This document shows, in pieces, positions 1 through 7,950 of a stretch of DNA of 64,000 nucleotides. The notes under the pieces are model-generated. The model had not been told where the DNA came from. It saw nothing but the letters and a program-made list of their open reading frames with translations, and ran no database searches. The stretch's first letter is position 1. Each line of letters opens with the position of its first letter. Source of the stretch: Pediococcus stilesii (GTDB lineage Bacteria; Bacillota; Bacilli; Lactobacillales; Lactobacillaceae); assembly GCF_001437075.1 (NCBI RefSeq), contig NZ_JQBX01000009.1, positions 34,603 to 98,602 of the forward strand, in the 5' to 3' direction. A program made the position numbers and the translations under genes.

Positions 1-63
1 AACCATGTTGAAGTTGAAGGCATTTGCCCCGAATGCGCTAGTAAAGCCAAAGTCGCAAAATAA
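1..63 (+). CDS. C-terminal end of a Fur/PerR-family metalloregulator (partial)
   Basis: Frame 1 reads as the last 20 residues of a protein and stops at TAA 61-63; the rest lies outside the window. The tail contains HVEVEG followed by ICPEC. This fits the C-terminal part of Fur-family regulators (Fur, PerR, Zur), where a CxxC pair helps hold the structural zinc. It is followed within 10 bases by a strong terminator hairpin, consistent with a gene end. Which metal or peroxide signal it reads cannot be told from this fragment. The assignment rests on a short stretch, so confidence is moderate. Confidence 0.55.
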   Translation, partial: NHVEVEGICPECASKAKVAK

Positions 64-69
64 TTCATC

Positions 70-116
70 AAAAAATCCCGGCGTGGACCAAATGGTCTGA
101 CACCGGGATTTTTTAC
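70..116. terminator. Bidirectional intrinsic terminator between Fur-like gene and pta
   Basis: AAAAATCCCGG and CCGGGATTTTTT form an 11-bp stem with A/T runs on both sides, so it can end transcription from the upstream + strand gene and from pta on the - strand. The loop contains a second small inverted repeat (GGACCAAATGGTC). Confidence 0.85.
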
Positions 117-141
117 TATAAATATAAACCTTACCGCAAAA

Positions 142-1113
142 TTAAATTTGAGCAGCTGTAATAATCGCTACTTTATATACATCTTCTTCACTCGCACCAC
201 GAGATAAATCGGAAACAGGTGCGTTTAATCCTTGCAAAATTGGGCCAATTGCTTCAAAGCCACCTAAACGCTGAGCGATTTTGTATCCAATGTTTCCCGA
301 TTGAAGCTCAGGAAAAATAAAGACGTTAGCGTGCCCTGCAACTTTGGAGTCCGGAGCCTTACTTGCTCCAACAGCTGGGACGAAAGCCGCATCAAACTGT
401 AGTTCGCCATCAATTGGAGTTTTTGGATCGCGCTCTTGGGCGATTTTAGTCGCTTCACGGACTTTATCCACCATCTCGCCTCCTGCTGATCCTTTTGTGG
501 AAAAGCTCAACATTGCAACTTTCGGATCAATGCCGAACAACCGAGCCGTTTCAGCACTTTGAATTGCAATTTCGGCCAATGTGTCAGCATCTGGATCAAT
601 ATTAATTGCCGAATCACCAAAAACATAGCGTTCTTCATTCCGTTGCATAATAAATGATCCGCTGATCCGTCGCATTCCGGGCTTTGTCTTAATAATTTGT
701 AGTGCGGGACGAACTGTATCTCCCGTTGCATGAACTGCGCCCGAAACCATCGCGTCTGCCTTGCCCAAAAATACTAACATTGTCCCAAAGTAATTCACAT
801 CTTTAAGCATTTCGATGACTTGTTCCTCGGTATTCTTGCCATTTCGGCGTTCAACCAGTTTATCCGTCATTTCCTTTTGATCACTTTCGGGATATTTCTC
901 AGGATCAATAATTTGAACTTGTTCTAAACTTAAATTATTCTGTTTGGCTACCGCTTTAATATCTGCTTCAAATCCTAGTAAAATTGGTTTTACCAATTGA
1001 TCTTCCGCTAAGCGAATTGCTGCCTTTAAGACTCGGATATCTTCTCCTTCCGGAAAAACAACCGTTTTATTTTGACCCTTAATCTTTGATTTTAAACTTT
1101 CAAATAAATCCAA
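142..1113 (-). CDS. pta: Phosphate acetyltransferase (phosphotransacetylase)
   Basis: Interconverts acetyl-CoA and acetyl phosphate in the cytoplasm; with AckA it yields ATP and acetate. Family-typical stretches include VFPEGED near the N-terminus, GSAGGEMVDKV around residue 210 and VGASKAPDSKVAGHANVFIF around residue 255. I chose a TTG start at 1113: it gives DLFESLKSK as the N-terminus and a 324-residue protein, the usual Pta length, and a GGGGGA ribosome site lies about 9 bases upstream. Longer readings would run back into ackA. It starts 4 bases after the ackA stop, so the two are almost certainly one operon and translationally coupled. Confidence 0.93.
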   Translation of the reverse strand: MDLFESLKSKIKGQNKTVVFPEGEDIRVLKAAIRLAEDQLVKPILLGFEADIKAVAKQNNLSLEQVQIIDPEKYPESDQKEMTDKLVERRNGKNTEEQVIEMLKDVNYFGTMLVFLGKADAMVSGAVHATGDTVRPALQIIKTKPGMRRISGSFIMQRNEERYVFGDSAINIDPDADTLAEIAIQSAETARLFGIDPKVAMLSFSTKGSAGGEMVDKVREATKIAQERDPKTPIDGELQFDAAFVPAVGASKAPDSKVAGHANVFIFPELQSGNIGYKIAQRLGGFEAIGPILQGLNAPVSDLSRGASEEDVYKVAIITAAQI

Positions 1114-1117
1114 TGGA

Positions 1118-2317
1118 TTAGTCCCCCATCTTTTTAAATTTTTCAACTTCGCGTGCAATTGCTAATTCTTCATCGGTTGGAATAACCATCACTTTAACTG
1201 CTGAGTCTTCCGTATTGATGAACCGTTCACCACGTTCTTGATTTAGTACATCATCCATTTTAACGTTAAAGATTCCCAATTTTGAAGTGATTTCTTTTCG
1301 CATTGGAACACTGTTTTCACCAATTCCAGCCGTAAACACGATTCCATCCAATCCGCCCATTTCTGTAGCGTATGATCCGATATACTTCACAATGTTATTA
1401 ACAAACACATCAATGGCTGTTCGAGCTTTTTTATCTCCCTTATCGGCAGCATCAATAATATCTCGAAGATCTGGTGAAATTTCAGACAGACCTAACAACC
1501 CTGATTTTTTATTTAAGATAGTTAGCATATCTTCTGGATCCGTGATATTTAATTTTTCCATTAGATAAACAACTAGTGATGCATCAATGTCTCCTGAACG
1601 CGTAGCCATCGTAATTCCGGCCAAGGGTGTGAATCCCATTGATGTGTCGAATGACTTGCCATCCTTAATTGCCGTGATCGAGCTTCCGGCACCTAGATGT
1701 AATGTTATTAACTTTAAGTCTTCTAAGGGTTTCCCCATTATCTTAGCCGCTCGTTGTGAAACGTATTTATGGCTAGTCCCATGTGCGCCATACTTACGAG
1801 CACCGTATTTTTCATAATATTCATAAGGAATACTATATAGGTAATTTTTTTCTGGTAATGTTTCATGAAAAGAAGTATCGAAAACGGCCACACTTGTGAT
1901 ATTTGGTAAAATTTTCTTGAACGCTCGGATCCCAGTTGCATTGGCAGGATTATGTAGGGGTGCATACTCCTTTAAATCTTCAATTTCCTTTAAAACCTTG
2001 TCATCAATTAGAGCGGAGTCCTCAAAAATTTCTCCTCCGGCAACTACTCGATGTCCAACGCCGGTAATTTCATTGTAATCTTTAATAATGTCTAATTTGA
2101 TCAGCTCTTGTAACAGTAAATCAACTGCTTCTTCATGATTTTCAATCGGTTGATCAATTTCAACTTTCTTCCCATCCGTTGTCTTAATTGTAAAATTAGA
2201 CCCCGGAATTCCAATTCGATCGACCGCCCCCGAAGATATTACCCTTTCCTCAGGCATTTCGTATAATTTAAACTTAAGCGTTGAACTTCCCGCATTAATT
2301 GCAATTGTCTTTTCCAC
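1118..2317 (-). CDS. ackA: Acetate kinase
   Basis: Converts acetyl phosphate plus ADP to acetate plus ATP, the substrate-level phosphorylation step of acetate overflow in lactic acid bacteria. At 399 residues it has the normal family length. Visible family motifs are [10 protein letters not shown] at the N-terminus, [10 protein letters not shown] around residue 148 (with the catalytic Asp), HLGAGSS around residue 207 and FTAGIGENS around residue 325. It is the first gene of an ackA-pta operon. A cre-like palindrome lies about 210 bases upstream, which suggests control by CcpA as known for Bacillus ackA and pta. Confidence 0.95.
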   Translation of the reverse strand: MEKTIAINAGSSTLKFKLYEMPEERVISSGAVDRIGIPGSNFTIKTTDGKKVEIDQPIENHEEAVDLLLQELIKLDIIKDYNEITGVGHRVVAGGEIFEDSALIDDKVLKEIEDLKEYAPLHNPANATGIRAFKKILPNITSVAVFDTSFHETLPEKNYLYSIPYEYYEKYGARKYGAHGTSHKYVSQRAAKIMGKPLEDLKLITLHLGAGSSITAIKDGKSFDTSMGFTPLAGITMATRSGDIDASLVVYLMEKLNITDPEDMLTILNKKSGLLGLSEISPDLRDIIDAADKGDKKARTAIDVFVNNIVKYIGSYATEMGGLDGIVFTAGIGENSVPMRKEITSKLGIFNVKMDDVLNQERGERFINTEDSAVKVMVIPTDEELAIAREVEKFKKMGD

Positions 2318-2527
2318 TAGTATCGCTCCTTCTCCTCATAATAGAAATTTATTCTAACTTATTTCTCAAAATAAATCTCTTATTAATTTATCGTTAAGAT
2401 AATCAATTCTTAATAAGCGCCATGTTACCAATCATCTTACTTCTTGAAATGTACCATAAAACTGTTAAATATGGTTACATTTCGGTCCTAATTATCCCAT
2501 CAATTATAGATTTATCATATGCTGTGT

Positions 2528-2542
2528 GGAAAACGTTTTCAA
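2528..2542 (-). promoter_or_regulatory. cre-like CcpA site upstream of ackA
   Basis: Read on the - strand this is TTGAAAACGTTTTCC, matching the classical cre consensus WTGNAANCGNWNNCW at all but the last position and almost perfectly palindromic. A TATAAT hexamer lies about 20 bases downstream in the ackA direction (2502-2507). CcpA-activated ackA/pta promoters are known in Bacillus; that this site works the same way is inference. Confidence 0.6.
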
Positions 2543-2632
2543 CATTTTTGAGTTTTTTTTAACTAATAATAACCTCAAACTCAATTAATTAATGCCGTTT
2601 AAACAATTTATTATCACTGCATAATTAATAAC

Positions 2633-2676
2633 AAAAAAGCCTCAAAACCATCAACTACCTGGTTTTGAGACTTATT
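2633..2676 (-). terminator. Intrinsic terminator after nagB
   Basis: On the - strand a CTCAAAACC/GGTTTTGAG stem closes a roughly 14-base loop and is followed by CTTTTTTG, 16 bases past the nagB stop. The rest of 2318-2632 holds only the cre-like site and a possible ackA promoter; no gene was seen. Confidence 0.8.
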
Positions 2677-2691
2677 AAATACTATTTTTTA

Positions 2692-3405
2692 TTAATATTT
2701 ACCTTCAAGTTTGCTTGCAGCAGCTTCATCAATAATAACTGTTACGTTATCATGATTTTGTAGAACGCTGGCAGGAAGGTCTGTTGTAACAGGTCCTTCA
2801 ATCATGCCCTTAATTGCGTCAGCTTTATCTTCACCAAATGCTTCGATCAAAATATGTTTACTCTTCATGATTGAAGCAAGTCCCATTGAAATTGCAAAAC
2901 GTGGAACATCTTCTTCATGTTCGAAGAAACGCGCATTAGCATCGATTGTTGATTGAGTTAATGTCACCTTATGTGTCTTGCTATCAGCAGGTGTTCCAGG
3001 TTCATTAAATCCGATGTGTCCGTTACGTCCAATTCCAAGAATTTGTAAATCAATTGGGTTATCATCAATAATTTGATCATAATGTTTTGCTTCGGCTTCA
3101 ATATCTTCTGCACGACCATTAGGCAAGTATGAATGCTTGAATGGCTTTGCGTCGAACAAATTCTTGTGCATGAAGTAATTATAACTTTGGTCGCTACCCT
3201 CTGGTAAACCAACATATTCGTCCAAGTTAATTGAAATTGAATCAGTAAAATCTAAATCACTTTTAATGATTTCTTGGTATGTTGTAATTGGTGTACTACC
3301 AGTTGCCAAACCAAATGTTTTAGCACCATTCTTCTTTGCATCAGCAAATAGTTGGTATCCTTCTTTTCCACCTTGTGCGTTATCTTTAACAATAATAACC
3401 TTCAT
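2692..3405 (-). CDS. nagB: Glucosamine-6-phosphate deaminase
   Basis: Converts glucosamine-6-phosphate to fructose-6-phosphate and ammonia, feeding amino sugars into glycolysis. The 237-residue product carries the family motifs FGLATGSTP near residue 35, NLDEYVGL near residue 65 (catalytic Asp) and [14 protein letters not shown] near residue 130. I chose the ATG at 3405 because AAGGAG lies 8 bases upstream; an upstream in-frame extension would run through the promoter and operator and has no ribosome site. It stands alone, with its own operator region and terminator. The operators imply a GntR-type NagR repressor encoded elsewhere. Confidence 0.94.
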   Translation of the reverse strand: MKVIIVKDNAQGGKEGYQLFADAKKNGAKTFGLATGSTPITTYQEIIKSDLDFTDSISINLDEYVGLPEGSDQSYNYFMHKNLFDAKPFKHSYLPNGRAEDIEAEAKHYDQIIDDNPIDLQILGIGRNGHIGFNEPGTPADSKTHKVTLTQSTIDANARFFEHEEDVPRFAISMGLASIMKSKHILIEAFGEDKADAIKGMIEGPVTTDLPASVLQNHDNVTVIIDEAAASKLEGKY

Positions 3406-3425
3406 GATATTTCTCCTTTGCATTT

Positions 3426-3467
3426 TTGGTATAGTCCAATTATAAAATGGTCTAAACCAAAATGCAA
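3426..3467 (-). promoter_or_regulatory. nagB promoter with two NagR-like operators
   Basis: On the - strand TTGCAT (3462-3467), a 17-base spacer and TATAAT (3439-3444) form a strong promoter. One palindrome, TTGGTTTAGACCAT (3447-3460), fills the spacer; a second, TTGGACTATACCAA (3426-3439), covers the -10 edge and the likely start site. Both resemble the TGGTNTAGACCA-type operators bound by GntR-family NagR/YvoA regulators, which respond to GlcNAc-6-P or GlcN-6-P. Confidence 0.75.
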
Positions 3468-3736
3468 GACTTTCGCTCAAAAAAATTTTATTTTTTGTTA
3501 TCCACTTACGGCTTCTGATTTAACGGATATTTAGATTTGTTCAATAATAAGGCGTTGTTAATTTTTTTCAATTTGAATCTAACAGAAATGTCTATTAGAG
3601 CACCTATTTTCTCGTTTTGTACATAATGCTAACGTTTAACACTGTTAAATCAACCTCTTTTAATTATTTGTTACTTCATCTTCATCAATCAGTGCTTGTG
3701 AATTTATAAACAATAAAATTCTGAACGCACTTTTTC

Positions 3737-3764
3737 TTTACTTCTTTTTTATTTAAGATATACT
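3737..3764 (+). promoter_or_regulatory. Promoter of the thiamine-uptake operon
   Basis: TTTACT (3737-3742), a 16-base spacer and TATACT (3759-3764) place transcription start near 3771, just before the riboswitch. The bases between the nagB promoter and here (3468-3736) show no gene. Confidence 0.6.
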
Positions 3765-3775
3765 AATTTCTGTAA

Positions 3776-3863
3776 CAGGGGTGCTAGGCTCGACCTGGCT
3801 GAGATTAAAACTATTCGGTTTTTGACCCTCGAACCTGATATGGATAATGCCAGCGCAGGAAGA
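3776..3863 (+). promoter_or_regulatory. TPP riboswitch (THI element)
   Basis: The segment contains the conserved blocks of the thiamine pyrophosphate aptamer in order: GGGGTGC, CTGAGA, GACCC, GAACCTGAT and the 3' block TGCCAGCGCAGGAA. It lies between a promoter and an intrinsic terminator, so TPP binding should end transcription before the downstream uptake genes. This agrees with their predicted role in acquiring thiamine or its pyrimidine moiety. Confidence 0.96.
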
Positions 3864-3902
3864 TCATTTTTTACGTTTAAAATGTTTATTTTCTAGATAA
3901 AC

Positions 3903-3936
3903 AAAAGCTGGCTTGCATAAGGTCGGCTTTTTTTAT
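3903..3936 (+). terminator. Riboswitch-controlled terminator
   Basis: AAAGC/GCTTT with an extended, partly wobble-paired stem around CTTGCATAAG is followed by seven T residues. It lies 40 bases after the TPP aptamer and 30 bases before the first gene, the expected place for an expression-platform terminator. Confidence 0.8.
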
Positions 3937-3966
3937 TTAAATTTTTAGTTATACGGAGGAATTACA

Positions 3967-4263
3967 ATGGATACAAGTGTAGCAATTCAAGTTTTACCAA
4001 TGATGGAAGACGAGGAGAAGTTAGTTGCAGCGGTTGATAAGGCCATCGAATACATTCAATCAACGGGTGTTGACTATCAGGTCGGTGCTTTTGAAACAAC
4101 CATTGAAGGTAACTACGATCAACTGATGGACATTGTTAAAAATATTACCAAAATTACTGCTGATGCTGGCGCACCTCAAGTAATGTCTTACGTTAAGATT
4201 AATTACAAACCAGAAGGACAGGTTCTTGGGATTCATGAAAAAACTGACAAATACCAGCATTAA
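3967..4263 (+). CDS. MTH1187/YkoF-family thiamine-binding protein
   Basis: A 98-residue cytoplasmic protein of the MTH1187/YkoF fold (ferredoxin-like). It shows the family pattern of an N-terminal strand with a methionine-rich patch, a long helix containing VAAVDKAIEYI, then GVDYQVGAFETTIEGNYDQL. Members bind thiamine or its pyrimidine part and often sit in TPP-regulated operons; the exact role is unsettled. It is preceded by GGAGGA and is the first gene after the TPP riboswitch. Its last 29 bases overlap the permease start, so the genes are coupled. No signal peptide or membrane segment is visible. Confidence 0.85.
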   Translation: MDTSVAIQVLPMMEDEEKLVAAVDKAIEYIQSTGVDYQVGAFETTIEGNYDQLMDIVKNITKITADAGAPQVMSYVKINYKPEGQVLGIHEKTDKYQH

Positions 4264-5002
4264 TTTTTTACCCCTTGTTGCAATTGCATTAGTTCTAATC
4301 GTTTGGCAAATAATCAGTGCCCTTCAGTTAATTCCAGAATTTTTACTGCCATCGCCACTGTCTGTTCTACAAGCTTTTGGAGATGACTATCAAGCACTTT
4401 TTTCAAATTCACTTGTGACACTTTCAGAAGCCTTTTGGGGATTATTTTTTGGCGTTGGCATTGGAGTTATTTTGGCCCTGATTATGGATATTTTCCATCC
4501 GATTTATAAAGCGCTTTATCCGTTGCTTGTCATTAGTCAAACAATTCCGACGATCGCAATTGCACCGCTATTAATACTTTGGTTTGGTTATGGTATCCTT
4601 CCCAAAGTTGTTCTGGTAGTGGCGACAACGTTCTTTCCAATTGCAGTCGGGATGTTAGATGCTTTTCGTTCTACCGATCAGGATTTAATCACCCTGATGC
4701 GCACGTTGGGTGCTAACACACCCAAAATTTATTTTTATATCAAATTTCCAAATGCACTAGATGCTTTCTTTTCGAGTTTAAAAATCTCCGTTTCATATTC
4801 GCTTGTCAGTGCCGTTGTTTCTGAGTGGGTCGGTGGCTTTGACGGATTAGGAGTCTATATGACACGGGTAATGAAAGCATATGCCTACGACAAAATGTTT
4901 GCCGTAATCTTTTTAATTTCGCTTTTGAGCCTTTTTTTAATCTTAATTGTGAACTGGATTCAATATATTATCACGCCTTGGAGGAGAACCAACCATGTTT
5001 AA
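4235..5002 (+). CDS. ABC transporter permease, thiamine-precursor type (ThiX-like)
   Basis: Integral membrane permease of about 255 residues with roughly six membrane segments, starting near residue 10. Its cytoplasmic coupling motif reads TLGANTPKIYFYIKFPNALDAFFSSLK, the EAA loop of BPD-type permeases, of the subgroup used for nitrate, taurine and HMP uptake. I take the ATG at 4235 (MKKLTNTS); an upstream TTG at 4226 is also in frame. It overlaps the preceding gene by 29 bases and the following lipoprotein gene by 8 bases. With its neighbours it should import a thiamine pyrimidine precursor. Confidence 0.88.
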   Translation: MKKLTNTSINFLPLVAIALVLIVWQIISALQLIPEFLLPSPLSVLQAFGDDYQALFSNSLVTLSEAFWGLFFGVGIGVILALIMDIFHPIYKALYPLLVISQTIPTIAIAPLLILWFGYGILPKVVLVVATTFFPIAVGMLDAFRSTDQDLITLMRTLGANTPKIYFYIKFPNALDAFFSSLKISVSYSLVSAVVSEWVGGFDGLGVYMTRVMKAYAYDKMFAVIFLISLLSLFLILIVNWIQYIITPWRRTNHV

Positions 5003-6002
5003 ACATAAAAGAATATTAACTTTACTCGCTTTACTACCAATCGTTTCATTTTTGCTAGCTTCCTGTGGAAAAGCTAAAACCGCTACTAAAAATCAAACGG
5101 TGACCGTTGTTTTAGACTGGACACCAAACACAAATCATACTGGACTTTATGTTGCAAAGGAAAAAGGCTATTTTAAAAAGCACCATTTGAATGTTAAGTT
5201 CGTTCAACCATCAAAAGATGGGGCTGAACAAATCGTTGCCAGTGGAAAAGCTCAAATTGGTATTTCAGGCCAGGACACGCTGGCTGGAGCAATTGCTAAG
5301 AAAAATCCTCTGCCACTAACAGCGATTGGAACAATCCTTCAGCATAATACTTCAGGGATTATGTCACGGAAAGCGGATGGCATTACAAGTCCTAAAAAAA
5401 TGGAAGGATACCGTTATGCAACTTGGAATCTTCCAACCGAACTAGCTACGATTAAGCAAGTCGTTAAAGATGATGGCGGTGATTTTTCGAAAGTTAAAAA
5501 AGTTCCCAACAACATCACAGACGAAGTTGCTGGACTAAAATCTAAAGCAGCAGACGATATCTGGGTCTTTTATGGATGGGCTGGCATTAACGCTAAGGTA
5601 AAGAACTATCCCGTTAATTACTTTAGTTTCCGTTCCATCAATCCCGTTTTTGACTATTACACACCAATCATTATTGGAAACAATAGTTTCTTAAAGAAGA
5701 ATCCAACCGTCGCAAAAGAATTTATGGCCGCAGCAACCGAGGGATACAAATACGCAGCGAAAAATCCGAAAGCTTCAGCTGACCTCTTAATGAAAGCTGT
5801 TCCCGAGCTAAAGAGCGATCAAAAGTTAATCTATGAAAGTCAAGATTACTTATCCAAATATTATTTAACTAACTCTGGCAACTTTGGAACGATTGGTTCA
5901 AAACGCTGGAATGCATTCTACACTTGGCTTAGCGATAATAAACTCGTCGATCAAAAATTAACCAAGGACCAAGGATTTACCAATCAATATTTACCAAAAT
6001 AG
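4995..6002 (+). CDS. ABC transporter substrate-binding lipoprotein, NMT1/THI5-like (ThiY-like)
   Basis: A 335-residue secreted lipoprotein. The N-terminus has a basic start, a hydrophobic stretch and the lipobox LLASC, so it should be anchored to the outer membrane face by Cys 24. The mature part begins with VVLDWTPNTNHTGLYVAKEKGYF, the signature of the NMT1/THI5-like family that binds hydroxymethylpyrimidine or formylaminopyrimidine. GGAGGAGA precedes the ATG. It is the third gene of the TPP-controlled operon, which supports a pyrimidine-moiety ligand rather than nitrate or taurine. The precise ligand is inferred. Confidence 0.9.
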   Translation: MFKHKRILTLLALLPIVSFLLASCGKAKTATKNQTVTVVLDWTPNTNHTGLYVAKEKGYFKKHHLNVKFVQPSKDGAEQIVASGKAQIGISGQDTLAGAIAKKNPLPLTAIGTILQHNTSGIMSRKADGITSPKKMEGYRYATWNLPTELATIKQVVKDDGGDFSKVKKVPNNITDEVAGLKSKAADDIWVFYGWAGINAKVKNYPVNYFSFRSINPVFDYYTPIIIGNNSFLKKNPTVAKEFMAAATEGYKYAAKNPKASADLLMKAVPELKSDQKLIYESQDYLSKYYLTNSGNFGTIGSKRWNAFYTWLSDNKLVDQKLTKDQGFTNQYLPK

Positions 6003-6026
6003 TATTTTTATCAAAGGAAAATAATC

Positions 6027-6767
6027 ATGACCGAATTATTAGTTCAACACGTTGACCAAAGTTTTGATGGTAAACAAATTTTAAATGATGTCTCACTTTC
6101 GGTTAAAACAAACGAAATTGTTTCGATTCTCGGCGTCAGTGGTATTGGAAAAACAACCCTTTTTAACGTCATTGCTGGAATTACTCATCCCCTAGATGGC
6201 ACGGTTGTTTTTAATGGCAACGACATAACCGGAGAAGCTGGTCATCTTGGTTACATGCTTCAAAAAGACCTTTTACTTCCGTTTCGAACAATTATGAATA
6301 ACGTCATTTTGCCGGATTTAGTCAAAGGTATTTCTAAGAAAGACGCCATCAAGCGTGCAACCCCCCTCTTTGAATTTTTTGGTTTATCAGGATACGAAAA
6401 TAAATATCCTAATGAACTATCTGGGGGAATGCGTCAGCGAGCTGCGTTGTTGCGGACGTTTCTTTCAACTAAGGATCTGACCCTTTTAGACGAGCCGTTC
6501 AGCGCTTTAGATGAATTAACTAAGCGTGGAATCTACCGATGGTACACCGATATAAGTCGCCAGATGCAGAATTCAACCCTTTTAATCACGCATAGTGTTG
6601 ACGAAGCCATCACTCTTTCAGACCGAATTTACATTTTAAGCGGAAAGCCAGCGACTATTTCACATGAAATTAAAATCACCTCGGAAGAACGTAATAAGCC
6701 AGATTTTGAATTAACCTCGGACTTTATTAAATATAAGAAGGAAATTTTAAACATTTTAAATGTATAA
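6027..6767 (+). CDS. ABC transporter ATP-binding protein (ThiZ-like)
   Basis: A 246-residue ATPase that powers the uptake system. Walker A reads GVSGIGKTT at about residue 35, the Q-loop lies in YMLQKDLLLPF, the signature LSGGMRQRAALLRT follows near residue 135, Walker B is LTLLDEPF and the switch His lies in LLITHSVDEA. The permease, binding protein and ATPase form a complete importer, and the 24-base gap after the lipoprotein gene keeps it in the operon. No terminator is obvious right after it; the next gene has its own promoter-like sequence. Confidence 0.92.
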   Translation: MTELLVQHVDQSFDGKQILNDVSLSVKTNEIVSILGVSGIGKTTLFNVIAGITHPLDGTVVFNGNDITGEAGHLGYMLQKDLLLPFRTIMNNVILPDLVKGISKKDAIKRATPLFEFFGLSGYENKYPNELSGGMRQRAALLRTFLSTKDLTLLDEPFSALDELTKRGIYRWYTDISRQMQNSTLLITHSVDEAITLSDRIYILSGKPATISHEIKITSEERNKPDFELTSDFIKYKKEILNILNV

Positions 6768-6841
6768 TTTTTATCCTTTTTAGTTGTTGATAACGCTAAC
6801 ATCGTATATAGTTAAGTTATTAAGATGAGGAGGTGGACTTT

Positions 6842-7072
6842 ATGAGTGAAACAATTTTATTTAATCCTGGTGATTCTATTGGTAATTTTCATGATTATAA
6901 TGAAGCCGTAAAAAAAGGACATTTATTCAAACAAAAACAACGTCCTAACGATGAGCTTGTGGTCGTCACCGATCCGGCTAAAAACGAAGAATATGCAATT
7001 TTCTACGTTAAAGATCGGAAACACGAAAAAAGTGATGAAAACATTCCTTACGATGTTAATAAGCATCTGTAG
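6842..7072 (+). CDS. Small hypothetical cytoplasmic protein
   Basis: A 76-residue protein that I do not recognise as a named family. It is charged, with no signal peptide or membrane segment. It has a mixed pattern (FNPGDSIGNFHDYNEAVKKG, then a strand-rich ELVVVTDPA and AIFYVKD), suggesting a small alpha/beta fold. The ATG at 6842 is chosen because AGGAGG ends 8 bases upstream; an in-frame GTG at 6833 would overlap that site. A weak promoter (TTGTTG, 17 bases, TATAGT) lies about 30 bases upstream, and a strong terminator follows, so it is probably a single-gene unit. Confidence 0.75.
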   Translation: MSETILFNPGDSIGNFHDYNEAVKKGHLFKQKQRPNDELVVVTDPAKNEEYAIFYVKDRKHEKSDENIPYDVNKHL

Positions 7073-7130
7073 ACGATCAATCAAAGCTTTTATTTAATAT
7101 TTTGAAATTTGAACGAATTATTATAGAGCT

Positions 7131-7181
7131 AAAAATGGAGTCATGACCGGTATTAATACCTGTGTCATGACTCCATTTTTA
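7131..7181. terminator. Bidirectional terminator with 17-bp stem
   Basis: AAAAATGGAGTCATGAC and GTCATGACTCCATTTTT are perfect complements around a 17-base loop. It separates the + strand small gene from the - strand oxidoreductase gene. Confidence 0.85.
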
Positions 7182-7255
7182 ATTATAAATCATACCTTAA
7201 ACTAGCTTTTATTCGTAGCTGCGCTTCGTTGACCGACTAATCTAGTTCGCTATTT

Positions 7256-7879
7256 TTACCATACAACACTTAGGTGTTCTCGATTATGGTTGTTATTTTC
7301 AATCTCATCGACCATCGCCACCGCATAATCCGCATAACTAATTTCGCTTTTACCCTCACTATCGGTCATTAACATCTCGTTTCCTAAAGTATAATGGCCT
7401 TTTTTATCGCCTGTTGGTTTAAAGTTGGGTGCTGGACTAATATACGTCCAATTTAACTGATCTTGATTCTCTAATACTTCAAGGCCACGCCCCATCATTG
7501 TAGAAGTCGGTTTAAACGCTTCTGGGAAACCAGGTGTTTCGTACAAATGAGTAATGTGATCATCAACATATAAGCTACCAGCTCCGCCGACAAAGAACAG
7601 TCTGACTGTGGTTCCCGTTAGAATTTCAACTAGGTGCTCGGTTGAAGTTAAAAACTTAATTTCTTCACCAGCCGGAGCTTTAAAAGCGTCCACAACAACG
7701 TCAAAATCTTGTAAATCCTGTCGAGTTAAATCGAATAAATCCTTCTTTAAAACTTTAACATCTTCATTAATTTTTGAAGGATGCCGGACAATTGCCGTTA
7801 CATCATGTCCACGGCGCAATGCTTCCTCCATAATCATGTGCCCCGCTTTACCGCCTGCTGCAATAATTCCAATTTTCAT
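7256..7879 (-). CDS. NAD(P)H-binding Rossmann-fold protein (NmrA/YwnB-like)
   Basis: A 207-residue protein starting MKIGIIAAGGKAGHMI, an atypical short-chain dehydrogenase dinucleotide-binding loop (GxxGxxG-like). The middle contains LFFVGGAGSLYVDD, and NWTYISPAP follows near residue 140, both typical of the NAD(P)-binding (PF13460) group that includes YwnB. These proteins often lack a proven substrate. I chose the ATG at 7879 with GGTGGAGAC upstream. It stands alone between the lysine genes and a terminator. It may be a redox or stress protein; the function is not determined. Confidence 0.8.
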   Translation of the reverse strand: MKIGIIAAGGKAGHMIMEEALRRGHDVTAIVRHPSKINEDVKVLKKDLFDLTRQDLQDFDVVVDAFKAPAGEEIKFLTSTEHLVEILTGTTVRLFFVGGAGSLYVDDHITHLYETPGFPEAFKPTSTMMGRGLEVLENQDQLNWTYISPAPNFKPTGDKKGHYTLGNEMLMTDSEGKSEISYADYAVAMVDEIENNNHNREHLSVVW

Positions 7880-7950
7880 TTGTCTCCACCTCACTTGGTT
7901 TTGACTTCAGCATAACTGGAATCAAATTATTTCACAAGCATTTAGTTCAT

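Noticed and set aside
2692..3480. Longer NagB starting at 3480
   Set aside because: The extension would translate the promoter and both operators; the ATG at 3405 has the ribosome site and family N-terminus.
3352..3534. 60-codon + strand frame over the nagB start and operator
   Set aside because: It lies over nagB and its promoter, has no ribosome site and no recognisable sequence.
7200..7250. A further diverged copy of the 72-base repeat (shared CTTCG...GAC..CTAG pieces)
   Set aside because: Similarity is short and patchy and could be chance.
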